In this document: piece after piece, positions 11,713-21,024 of the stretch | How the letters are laid out: every line of letters begins with the position of its first letter | Numbering within the stretch: position 1 is the first letter of the stretch | Source: Viola odorata | Taxonomy: Eukaryota; Streptophyta; Magnoliopsida; Malpighiales; Violaceae | Direction: 5' to 3' | NCBI GenBank assembly: GCA_963691705.1 | Contig: OY829538.1 | Coordinates: forward strand, 29,408,836 to 29,472,835 | Length of the DNA stretch: 64,000 bases | The notes under the pieces: generated by a model | What the model saw: the letters and a program-made list of their open reading frames with translations, nothing else | What the model was told of the DNA's origin: nothing | Database searches by the model: none | Translations under genes and position numbers: made by a program

Positions 11713-13240
11713 CTAGATCTCGACAGGTGGAAGGTCCATTATTGCGTCCTCAATAGTCGAGTGCCTGAATCTCTCGTAAAAGGGTTTCAGCCTTTGGCAA
11801 TTGACTTTGAATATTGTTCCTGTTGTCAGATTCTGGATCTCAATTGCCCCATTGTCGAAAACTGTCGTCACCACTAAAGGTCCTGACCATTTTGACTTGA
11901 GCTTTCCTGCAAAGAGTCGCAAATGTGAGTTATACAACAAGACTTTATGTCCAAGGAAAAATGTTTTGGGACGAAGATTCCTGTCATGGTAGGTCTTGGT
12001 CTTGCCCTTTTAAAGTAGGGCATTCTCATAAGCGTCGTCCCTCAATTCTTCCAGCTCTTGGATCTGTAAGCATCTGCTCTAGCCAGCCTTTTCGAGATCC
12101 GTGTTCACTTTCCTGATGGCCCAAAAATCCTTGTGCTCTATCTCAACTAGGAGATGACACGACTTTTCATAGACGAGTCTGTATGGTGTCATACCAATTG
12201 GGGTCTTGAAAGCTGTCCGATATGCCCAGAGGGCATCATCCAACTTCAAACTCCAATCCTTTCGGGATTGGTTTACCGTTTTCTCGAGAATGGACTTAAT
12301 TTCATGGTTTGACACTTCGGCTTGGCCATTTGTCTAAGGGTGATAGGCAGTGGATGTTTAGTGGTGGACTCTACACTTGGTCAGTAGCGAGGCCACGACA
12401 CGGTTGCAGAAATGGGTACCCCGATCACTTATGAGGGCTCGAAGTATACCAAATCTGTTGAAGATATTGGTGCGCAAAAAGTTTACTACCACCTTGGAGT
12501 CATCTGTTAGTGCACGACGGCCCCAAGGAATTGGGAAATGGGCCCATGAAATCTATACCCCCAGATATCGAAAATTTCACAAACAATGATACCTGTCAGA
12601 GGCATCTGATTCCTGGCCCCAATGTTACCCTTGGCTTGGCATCGAGGGCACGACGCACAATACATGTAGCTATCCTTAAAAATAGAGGGCCAGTATAGAC
12701 CTGCTTCTAACACCTTGAGGGTAGTTTTCTTGGCCGCGAAATGTCCTCCTTCGGAATGGCAGAATTTAAGGATCGAGGGCACTTCATCTATGTCTGAAAA
12801 CCATAGAAACTAGATCTTGTGGGCTAGACATAATTTTTCATCTGGAAAAGTATCGCGGATCTGCACAAGTGAGTTGTCTTCTTGGGCTGGAAGTCTGCTT
12901 AGATGGTCGGCTACCAGATTTTCTTTTCCAGCCTTGTCTTTGATCATGATATTGAATTCCTGTAGCAACAGGATCCAACAAATGAGTCGAGGCTTGGTAT
13001 CAGCCTTTGTCCACAAACATCTAAGGGTGGAATGATCTGAGTATACGAGCACATTGGTACCTAGGAGGTACTGCCTGAACTTGTCGAGGGCGTAAACCAC
13101 GATCAAGAGTTCTTTTTCTGTTGTTGTGTAGTTCTGCTGAGCTGGGTCTAATAACTTAGAAGCATAGTAGATCACATATTTTTCCTTATCCTCCTTTTGA
13201 CCTAGAACGGCGCCTAGGGCTTGATTGTTGGCATCGCACA
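11713..13240 (-). pseudogene. Athila-1 integrase and RNase H remnant
   Basis: This is the 3' half of pol. On the minus strand, 13240-12810 is RNase H. It opens exactly at the catalytic aspartate (CDANNQALGAVLGQ) and continues through TEKELLIVVYALDKFR, YSDHSTLRCL and VADHLSRLP. The integrase zinc finger follows (HSEGGHFAAKKT ... CPRCQAKG, 12782-12507), then the core ([21 protein letters not shown], 12315-12079). The C-terminal domain (LYNSHLRLFAGKLKSKWSGP, KVNCQRLKPF) ends at 11713. These are Athila-type signatures. Frames shift at about 12790, 12500, 12320 and 12000, so no protein is made. RNase H is split from its N-terminus (34061 onwards) by Tat-A. Confidence 0.85.
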
Positions 13241-13814
13241 TGATAAGATTCGGACTAGTGGTTAAAGGGTAGTAAAGGAATGGGGTTCTTGAGGTCGACC
13301 GTCCACGATGTCCGACGTACCTCCACAGCGCCGGAGGGGGTCTCCGGTGTAAACATTCCAGTGCTTAAGTCAGTAGGGGCTGTGTAAAATAGCAGAGCTT
13401 GTGCTAGCAATCTTAGGCTTACCTTCCCCCTTTGTGGCAGAGGTATTTATAGGCAAAAGGGAGCATTTCTGGGTGATCTTGGTCACAAGATGCTAACGCA
13501 CCCGTCAGGGGGGGTTAGAGTTCCTATGAAGGAATGCACTATCACTGGATTAGATATAGGTATGGGGTAGGCGTTACCTAGGTAAGGCAACGCCTACGCT
13601 TCTCACGAAGTGCCAGGTTTGGCCTGGGATGGGATAACGCCCCGTGTCATGATAGTGTGATATGTGGGACCCCCTCACTGATGTCGACCATCCCAGTGTC
13701 GATCGCCCAGAGAGAGGCGACAGCCTCGATGCTGCCGGTGCGGTAGGAACAACCGCTTTTCCCCCCGCGAGGTATAAGATGAAAATACCCTTGTCGTTAG
13801 GAGTATTGTTATCA
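13241..13814 (-). repeat. Tat-A 3' LTR
   Basis: 574 bp, TGATAAG to TTATCA. On the minus strand a TATA box, TATAAATA, lies at plus coordinates 13444-13451. The block from 13300 to 13380 (CGGAGGGGGTCTCCGG and ACTTAAGTCAGTA-like motifs) is shared with the Tat-B LTR, while the central part is different. Tat-A and Tat-B are therefore related subfamilies. Confidence 0.9.
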
Positions 13815-13881
13815 CAAGCCCAACCAAAAATGAGCCCGAGTGTTTACCAAGGGCTACCGCTTCATCCTTCTTCTTGCCAAG

Positions 13882-14676
13882 TCAACTGGGTTTTACGTGT
13901 AGAAATGATCCGTTTGTCGGGAAATATGTTTCTTCCAACCGCCATTCTATTATCAGTTTAGAGTCCCCCCGTATCTTTAGCTGCGGATCGCGCATTGTTC
14001 CTGCATCGCTCATAGCTTCGATGAAGAAACTGTTGCCTATTCTGAGTTCGGCCAGTAACGCTTCGTACTCGGCCGCGTTATTGGATAGCGGTTGCAAAAT
14101 TCTGATGGCGTAGCGTATCTGTATGTCATCGGGTCCAATCATGAAAATTCCAGCGCCAGCTAACTCTTGATTTTTGGCTCCGTCCACGTGGATGATCCAT
14201 GTATCACTGTAAGTTTCTAGGGACGGGAGATCTGAGTCTTCCACTTCCCCTTCCGGTGGGTCCACCGGTAGCCCTTGTGTAAATGTGCATTCTGCTATGA
14301 AGTCTGCTAACACTTGGGCTTTGATGGACGGTCTGGCTTTATATTGCAACCCATATTGCTCAAGTTCCATCGCCCAAATCAGCATTCTTCCTGAAGACTC
14401 AGGTTTCCTAAAAAATTTCCCCAATGGTTGATCAGTAAGTACTACGATAGGATGGGCTTGGAAGTACCGATCCATCTTCCATGTTGCTTGTACGAGGGCA
14501 AACGCTATTTTCTCAATGTGAGTGTACCGCAGTTCGACATCTTTCAGTATATGACTGACGAAGAATACGGGGCGATGAATATGTCTATCACTTCGTACAA
14601 GGACAAGACTGACCACCTCGTCGGCGACGCCCAGATACAAGTATAAAGCGTCACCTAGTTCAGGTCTTGTCAGCAC
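13882..14676 (-). pseudogene. Tat-A RNase H and truncated second (archaeal-type) RNase H
   Basis: The open frame starts at LTRPELGDALYLYLG, the Ty3-type RNase H, with FVSHILKDVELRYTHIEK and VLTDQPLGKFFRKPE. A linker leads to a second RNase H domain, WIIHVDGAKNQELAGAG, NAAEYEALLAELRIG and GDSKLI. This second, archaeal-type RNase H marks the Tat lineage. It ends abruptly after GDSKLI, and the last catalytic block (EADSLA in Tat-B) is missing. Sequence then runs into the 3' end of the element near 13862. A deletion of about 35 codons relative to Tat-B also precedes the first RNase H, so it is out of frame with RT. Confidence 0.85.
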
Positions 14677-15788
14677 CCAAAAGGGGCTTTCCTGCGAATG
14701 ATTTTAAAGAAAGGTAGGCACCTTTCGCCTTGTTTGGAGATAAACCGCCCTAACGCAATGATGCGTCCCGTGAGCTTTTGCACTTCTTTGATGGTTCGAG
14801 GAGATACCATGTCCTGAATCGCTTTTACTTTCGAAGGGTTAGGCTGGATGCCTTTCTGGCTGACCACATAGCCTAAGAATTTGCCTGTTTGAAACGCAAA
14901 CATGCATTTTCGAGGGTTCAACTTCCTCTTGTATTCTCTCATCACGTTGAAAACTTCTTCCAAATCAGTCACATGGTCCTCGAAGCTTCGGCTTTTGACA
15001 AGTATATCGTCCACGTAGGGCTCCACCTTTTTCCCAATCTGCTTCTCAAAAACTTTGTTTGCCATGCGCTGGAATGTTGGCCCAACATTTTTCAATCCAA
15101 ACGGCATTGCTGTGTAGCAATATGTGGCCTTTGGCGTGATGAAGGCGGTCTTTTCTTCGTCCTCCACGGCCATGGAAATTTGGTGATATCCTGAGTTAGC
15201 ATCTAACGAGCTTAGGTAGGCGTACCCAGCGGTTTGGTCGACCAACTGATCGATTCGAGGAAGAGGATAGCAGTCTTTGGGACAGGTGTCGTTCAAATCA
15301 ATGAAGTCAATGCACATACGCCAATCTCCGTTAGGTTTTGGGACTAGAACAAGATTGGCCAACCATGTCGGGTACTGGACTTCTCGGATGAAGCCAACAT
15401 CTATGAGTTTTGATATCTCTTTCTCGATGGCTATCATCTTTTCTGGAGAGAAAGCTCGCCGCTTTTGCTGAACAGGCTTGGCGTTATGGTTAACGTTAAG
15501 TCGGTGTTCAGCTGTTTCTCGCGAAATTCCAAGCATATCTGCTGGCTTCCAAGCGAATTCTCCTTTACATTTATTCAATAATCGAGCTAGCTGTGCGCTT
15601 TCTTCTACGTTCAATTTTTTGCTAACTAGAAAATTCACTTCTTTGACTCCGTTAACAGGAATTGGCCTCATGTTGTCTACTGGCTGAGTGCGCTTTTCCT
15701 CTCTATCCTCAAAGGGGTCATCTGCTACGCACACGTAATGATCGCAACTCTTTTGGGTCATGAGTAAATAGCATTCAATAGCTAACTT
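14670..15788 (-). pseudogene. Tat-A reverse transcriptase
   Basis: A 363-codon open stretch. A connecting region (VPVNGVKEVNFLVSKKL-type) leads to RT proper: PTWLANLVLVPKPNGDWRM, CPKDCYPLPRIDQLVDQ, SLDANSGYHQI and MPFGLKNVGPTFQRM. The catalytic YVDD is intact in VEPYVDDILVK, followed by LNPRKCMFAFQTGKFLGYVVS. A stop near 15789 separates it from protease, where Tat-B has GDQK and Tat-A has a stop at the Gln. The end PFGC lacks the sequence that leads into RNase H. Confidence 0.85.
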
Positions 15789-18237
15789 CTAGTCCCCTTT
15801 GATCGAGACCACCCCATCCCATGAAGGGTATTTCATCTTTAGATGTTTTTGTGATATTGCAGCTCCAAAGCGGTTGAGGTATGGCCGCCCGAGTATAGCG
15901 TTGTAAGGCAATGACAAGTCTACAACCAGGAATAACAGTTCCTCCGATCGTTTGGGCGTATCCTCTCTAAAGTACACTGATAACAATGTAACTCCTGCCA
16001 CCGGGATTGGGATTTCGTCTACTCCAATTATTGGTTTTTTACAAGGCGTTAGCTCACTGTCAGGACGCTCCATCAGGTTGTATGCTTCAAGCGAGAACAG
16101 GTTGACCACGCTCCCATTGTCAACAAGGGTTCTCCTGACTCCATGATTGCCGATAATGGGTGTGACTACTAACACATCATTGTGTGGATAGACAACGCCT
16201 TTCTCATCCTCTTCAGAGAACGATAACACCATTCGATCTAACGCACTTATTGCTTCGCTTTTTACTAACGCGTTTTCCCTCTTTCGTTTCTCGCCAATCG
16301 TGGGTGCTGACAGCGCGGGTTCACCAAAATACGGAGTGCCTCTCGCTATAATATTAATCATAGGAACATCATCCTCACTAACCACAAATGTTTCTTTGTT
16401 TCTTCCGATAGGGATGCCATTGGCTCCCGTGGCGTAAGAGGGCGGTTGCCTATCGCCAGTCGCCTTATCTGTTGGATTGTTCCTAACTTCCTCCCTTACT
16501 TTAGTGGCGAATTCCCCGAGGTAGCCTTCTTTGACTAAGCGCTCTATCGCTAATTTCAATTCTCTGCATACATCCGTGGAGTGCCCTTTAACTTTATGGA
16601 ATTTGCAAAATGCATTTTCCCTTCCTCCCATAATTACTCCTGGTTTCACAGGAGCTGGGTAACGGATAGGCAGGTTTCGCTGCTGAACTATCGCTAAAAT
16701 TTCTACTCTTGGAAGTATGAGGGAAGGAAGGTCAGGGTCGTATATTCACCCCTTGGGTGGATCCATTTACCTTCTAGTAGGGGCATTCCTAAATCTTCCT
16801 CTCTGCCGATTTGAGGTTCTAGGAATGTGGTCTTTTTGCTGTCCATAATCATTGGTTGGCTGTGTATCAGGGATCGCGCTAACGTGGACGTTGGGGGCTG
16901 GATGCGTATCCTGGGGTATACTCTGAATTCGTTCCCTGTTTTCTTCTTCCTCCATTCTCACATAATTGTGGGCCTTGAGCCTTAATGCATCTAAAGTCAA
17001 CGGTGGGTCCACCATTAAAGTATCTCGTAATTTCCCATAACGGCAATTACGTTTCAAAGCTTCTACAGCGAAGTCAACGGTGACCCCTAGCGTTAGCGAC
17101 ATCTCAAGATCAAAATGACTCAGAAAATCCTTCAAGGTTTCTTGTGGCTTTCGATGAATATCGAATAATGCTGCCGTAGATTTTCTAATAGGAACAACCG
17201 TGCTGAATCGGCTCCGAAATTTAGCTTCCAGTTGGGAAAAATTATCAATGGAACCTGCCGGAAGTCCCTCGAACCAAAGACAACGTGCTACACCTGATAA
17301 CGTCATAACAAAGATTTGACACAATGCGGCGTCACTGAGTTTGAGACTGTACAAAATCTTTCACCTTATTGAGATGAGAAATAGGATCCTTTGTGCCATC
17401 ATATGATTCCACAAGAAGTTTTACATGTCGATTGACCCGATGATGTCTCACGCAGTGGCTGAATGGGTGACCAATGTTATCATCAGGAATCCCCTGCGGT
17501 TGATGAGGAGGAGAAGGTTCGTTAAGCTGCGTTTGAGCTCGAAAATCGTACTCACGATGCCGCTTGGGAGATCGGCTGCGACTTCTTGGCGTTCGAGTTC
17601 GATGTCTTCTACTACTCGATCTCTCACTGTGCCTAAGAAATGGGTCCCTGAACATCTCATCTCGCCTGTGATCCCAATGATCCCTATATTCACCGTCCCA
17701 TAGCTCCCCTTCAAGAACAGGAGCTTCCCTCCTGTGCTGCTCAGACGGTTCAACACGTCTATGCGCAAGTTGCATGACTCCGACAGGGGCTGATGTCAAA
17801 GGTAGGGATAACAGAAGGCCTCTAGGTTGTCGAGGTGACAGTGGTCGGTCAGCGACGATGGATGGAGTAAAGACTATATGAGAAGACACGCTAGGTCCCG
17901 AAACATGAGGCGTAAATCTTGCGGCTAATTCTGTCAGCTGGTCTAGTTGGGCTCAAAGGGCCGATATTGAATTCGCGATAGGATTGCCTGCACCATCTAC
18001 CGTAGGTGCCCTCGAATGGGGAATAGAGTAACTGGGTCCTGGCATCTGAGATAGAGGAGTATATGCCTGAGATGCAAATGTTCCCGCTGCTTGCTCAAAA
18101 GAGGGATCCGTAATGTCTGGTGGAACTTCTTGCACCGTGATGGAAGCGTTAGTGGTGGCGAAAGGAAAGAGTCACCTACGAGTAGAAAACAGGAGGCTAG
18201 AAGACTGGGACAGTGTGAGATCTGGGTCGAAATCCAT
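15789..18237 (-). pseudogene. Tat-A gag and protease
   Basis: The likely start is the ATG at 18237-18235, by alignment with Tat-B and Tat-C. A TGA at 18174-18172 interrupts the N-terminus. Gag follows in two overlapping frames (17889-17332 and 17354-16767) with RHHRVNRHVKLLVESYDGTK, LSHFDLEMSLT and AVEALKRNCRYGKLRDTL. The zinc-binding-like CKFHKVKGHSTDVC and the protease (LVDNGSVVNLFSLEAYN, LLFLVVDLSLPYNAILGRPYLN) are in the frame 16649-15789. Stops or shifts lie near 16700 and 17340. It is a decayed structural and maturation gene. Confidence 0.85.
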
Positions 18238-18270
18238 AATCCTTCAAATTTTAAGAAAATAGAGCTTGGC

Positions 18271-18292
18271 TATTAAGGATGCTCACTTAATA
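18271..18292 (-). promoter_or_regulatory. Tat-A leader hairpin between primer site and gag
   Basis: A perfect 7-bp inverted repeat, TATTAAG and CTTAATA, with an 8-nt loop. The same stem and loop occur in the leaders of Tat-B (33038-33059) and Tat-C (58469-58490). It lies between the LTR edge and the gag start. Confidence 0.7.
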
Positions 18293-18322
18293 AAACCGAA
18301 GCTCTTAATGAAAACACCAATT

Positions 18323-18501
18323 TGATAAGATTCGGACTAGTGGTTGAAGGGTAGTAGAGGATTGGGGTTCTTGAGGTCGACCGTCCACGACGTCCGACGT
18401 ACCTGCACAGCGCCTGAGGGGGTCTCCGGCGTAAACACTCCGATGCTTAAGTCAGTAGTGGTTGTGTAAAATAGCAGAGCTTGTGCTAGCAATCTTAGGC
18501 T
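18323..18501 (-). repeat. Tat-A 5' LTR, left part
   Basis: The first 179 bp of the second Tat-A LTR. It ends in AGGCT (18497-18501), the target duplicated by Tat-B. It continues at 33666. The minus strand next to its edge reads AATTGGTGTTTTCATTAAGAG, the position of the primer site. Confidence 0.9.
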
Positions 18502-19017
18502 TGATAAGATTTTGTCTTCTGCCGAAGGATGTATGGTGGAACGGCTCCTCTCAGATCAGTGCTCACGACGGTCCGCGGTACCTGCAATACGCCGGAGGGG
18601 GTCTCCGGCGGAAACACTCCGATGCTTAAGTCAGTATGTGTACTAAATTTGGCAGAGCTTAGGCCAATCAGATTATGCGTTTGGGGATAGCTAGAGAGTT
18701 ATCCCTAACGTTAGGGATCGTGGTTCGCCCCTCAGATGATATGTTACCGTGGCGATAGCCATGGGATAAATGCTACCACGATAGGGTAGCGACTGAGTGG
18801 TCCCCCTGACGCGTGGTATTCCTTAGAATGAGACAGCTCCTCGAGCCATCTGGAAGGTTCATTTAGGGAAACTCCTGAGCGCTGTTTTGCCCTCTTGGCG
18901 TCAGCCTCTGGGGGAGGCGGTGTCCCTCTCCCTACCGTGAAGGTGGGAACAGTGATCTCTTCTTTCAGTTCAGGGCAATAGATGGAAATACCCTTTTCCT
19001 TAGGTGGATTGTTATCA
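18502..19017 (-). repeat. Tat-B 3' LTR with a 55-bp deletion
   Basis: 516 bp against 571 bp for the 5' LTR. The difference is a single block, 33267-33321 in the 5' copy, absent after 18678. The lost block contains the TATA box (TATATATATA). The joint shares GC with both sides. Confidence 0.9.
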
Positions 19018-19130
19018 TAAGCCCAACTGAAAATGAGCCCGATTGTTTACCAAGGGCTAACGCCCTTTCTCCGCGAGGCATCAGAGCGTTTCCTTGTCAA
19101 AAGGTGGTTTAGATGATTTCTGTCAGGGCT

Positions 19131-19137
19131 TATAAAT
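19131..19137 (+). promoter_or_regulatory. TATA-like box of antisense gene A
   Basis: TATAAAT, 63 bases before the gene A start codon and just inside the 3' LTR of Tat-B, on the strand opposite to gag-pol. It is a candidate promoter independent of the LTR. Confidence 0.5.
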
Positions 19138-19199
19138 TGAAGTTTCTTCTGCGCAAGTTTCTTCGCACTTGCACGTCCCTTTCTTTTCCATATTTCATC

Positions 19200-19583
19200 A
19201 TGGATAAACTGACCCGAAATTTCCTGATCTCCAAAACTTTGACCTTGAAGAACCTTACTGAAGGTGACATCGGTTTCCTGGAGAGGATGATCACCAAGAC
19301 CTCGGAGGATGTCCTGGAGTTGCAGGGGGTATTGACCCCTATTTTGTCCAAACAGCTGGGGATATCTTTGGAGGACTTCAGTCCTTTGGAGAGCTTGGCG
19401 AAGCTAGCCACTACTACTGCCCACCTTGACGTGGTTGCCTCGATGCTGCAGCAGCGGAAGGACCTACTAGCCTGCTGCTTGAAGGGGATGAGGGCCTGCT
19501 TCGCTGAGCTGACCTCCGTTGCTGACGCGCTGAGGGATATCCCGGTCGTACCAGGCGAGGATGATACTGGATCCAATGCCTGA
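19200..19583 (+). CDS. Antisense gene A of Tat-B, 127-residue helical protein
   Basis: I do not recognise the family. The ATG at 19200 is chosen because it follows a TATA-like box at usual distance; an upstream in-frame start at 19113 would lie before that box. The protein (MDKLTRNFLISKTLTLKNL ... VVPGEDDTGSNA) is predominantly helical by eye with regularly spaced leucines, no signal peptide and no membrane segment, and ends in an acidic tail. An AATAAA lies at 19664-19669, 80 bases after the stop. The gene is flanked by two copies of a 21-bp sequence (19019-19039 and 19744-19764), one of which abuts the LTR. It is intact, unlike genes C and D. It could be a chance frame, but TATA, ATG and AATAAA in order argue otherwise. 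Confidence 0.55.
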   Translation: MDKLTRNFLISKTLTLKNLTEGDIGFLERMITKTSEDVLELQGVLTPILSKQLGISLEDFSPLESLAKLATTTAHLDVVASMLQQRKDLLACCLKGMRACFAELTSVADALRDIPVVPGEDDTGSNA

Positions 19584-20081
19584 CCGCTGCCTTTGTTTCC
19601 TCTTGTTGCCTTTCTCTTATGCTTTTATGTATATATCTGAACGCGGAGGCCACTCAGGCCATAAATAAATGGTTGTTTTTGCTTTTTCCAGTCTTTTTTT
19701 GTCTCGTTTATTTCTTGCTGCATTGGCTGAATGTGTTGGTGGCAAGCCCAACTGAAAATGAGCCTTCTTCAGTACGTACCCTTTCAGTGGTTGTGTTCCA
19801 TGAATGAGCAATGAATGCTTTGACTCAACTGTTTCCAAAGCAGCCGTTCCAGGGGTGAGTGATTGGGTAGTTATTTGGTGCCTTTTGGTTGGCGCATTCA
19901 ACGAGTAGGTATATTGGTGCCGGATCAGTTTCTACTATTGCAGTTATTTTTCCAGACATCTTAATTTATTTTTTAGGATCTGTGCGAGGATCGGAGCGCT
20001 TCCTTGGTTATTTAAGGGAAATGCTTTCCCTTTCCCTGTTCATCTTCATCTTTTCCTTCTCTTTGCTTTTTGTAGGTCAGA
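19584..20081 (+). other. Spacer between antisense genes A and B
   Basis: It contains the AATAAA of gene A (19664), the second copy of the LTR-adjacent 21-mer (19744-19764) and a segment at 19983-20016 similar to 19072-19106. It ends with a TATA-like TATTTAAG (20009-20016), 66 bases before gene B, and a pyrimidine-rich leader. Confidence 0.5.
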
Positions 20082-20531
20082 ATGACAGATTTTTGTGGGC
20101 GTGATTCCTTGCCAACACCTCTGACTTCGCCGGATTCGGATAATCCTCCTCCGACTCCACCGTGGAGACCTACTAAATGTCCTGCTAGATGCCAGGGTCG
20201 CAAGAAACCAGTGAAAGTGAAGAAGCAGACCTTTGAGTCCTTCTTTGCTGGCTTTGTGCCCCACTACATGATGCTACCGAAAGGTGATGAAGCGTCACCG
20301 TCTGCGCCTCCTCCTTCTCCTTCCGAGAATGAGGCTCTTTCTCACGGCACTGAGCCAGCAGCTTCTACCGTTGGGGAGAGTTCCCGTGCCCTTTATGACA
20401 AGGCGGTAGCCCATGCGACAAAACTTGTGCCCAAACCTGTCGAATATTTCTTTTCCTACAATAGAGGATTGCCGTCGTCCCCGGAGGACTATGAGTACTG
20501 CTATGACATGGATTGGGCTGATGAGGATTAA
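20082..20531 (+). CDS. Antisense gene B of Tat-B, 149-residue proline-rich protein
   Basis: The family is not recognised. The N-terminal third is rich in Pro, Ser and Thr (TPLTSPDSDNPPPTPPWRP). A basic patch follows, GRKKPVKVKKQ, that could act as a nuclear localisation signal. Then come a segment TFESFFAGFVPHYMMLPKG, a second Pro/Ser linker and an acidic aromatic tail, EDYEYCYDMDWADED. The acidic-aromatic tail would suit an activation or interaction region, but that is inference. The frame is uninterrupted, and a TATA-like TATTTAAG lies 66 bases upstream of the ATG. It lies between genes A and C on the same strand, opposite to gag-pol. Confidence 0.5.
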   Translation: MTDFCGRDSLPTPLTSPDSDNPPPTPPWRPTKCPARCQGRKKPVKVKKQTFESFFAGFVPHYMMLPKGDEASPSAPPPSPSENEALSHGTEPAASTVGESSRALYDKAVAHATKLVPKPVEYFFSYNRGLPSSPEDYEYCYDMDWADED

Positions 20532-21024
20532 CGCCTCTGTGTTGTATATGCCTATTGGCATTTTATGAATAAGATGATGTTTTCTGCCTTTTTCTTTTGT
20601 CGTTATTTCCCGTTAGCCTACTGGTCCTTGGTGATAGCCAGCGTAAGCGGTTGGCTTGGCCGAGGCAGTCGCTTCGCAGTTATTTTGACTGGGTCAACTC
20701 TGTCGCCCTTTTGGGGAATCACGATGAATAACTTCTCTTTTTCAAATTTCTTTAATGCGCTTCCACATGGCTAACCTCTTTTTACACGCGTCTCCGCGCG
20801 ATTCGTGGCTCAATTAATGCGGTGGCATTTTAATCCTTTAAGAGGGGCCATTTTTCTTTTTTCAGAACTTTTGCCCTTGCTTCGAATTTTTTCTCTTATC
20901 TTCCTTCGTCTTCTTCCCCGAATATCTCACCGGCCGTCCGTCGTCGTCCGCCGATTCCTCTGTAACTCTCCCCTTTCAAGGTACCAATTCAATCCTTCTC
21001 AGATTTCCTTTTTGCTGGTTTGTT
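20532..21024 (+). other. Spacer and possible promoter region of antisense gene C
   Basis: Pyrimidine-rich sequence with AATAAG near 20564 (possible poly(A) signal of gene B) and TTTTAATCCTTTAAGAGG near 20830, a weak TATA-like candidate. No open frame of note. Confidence 0.4.
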
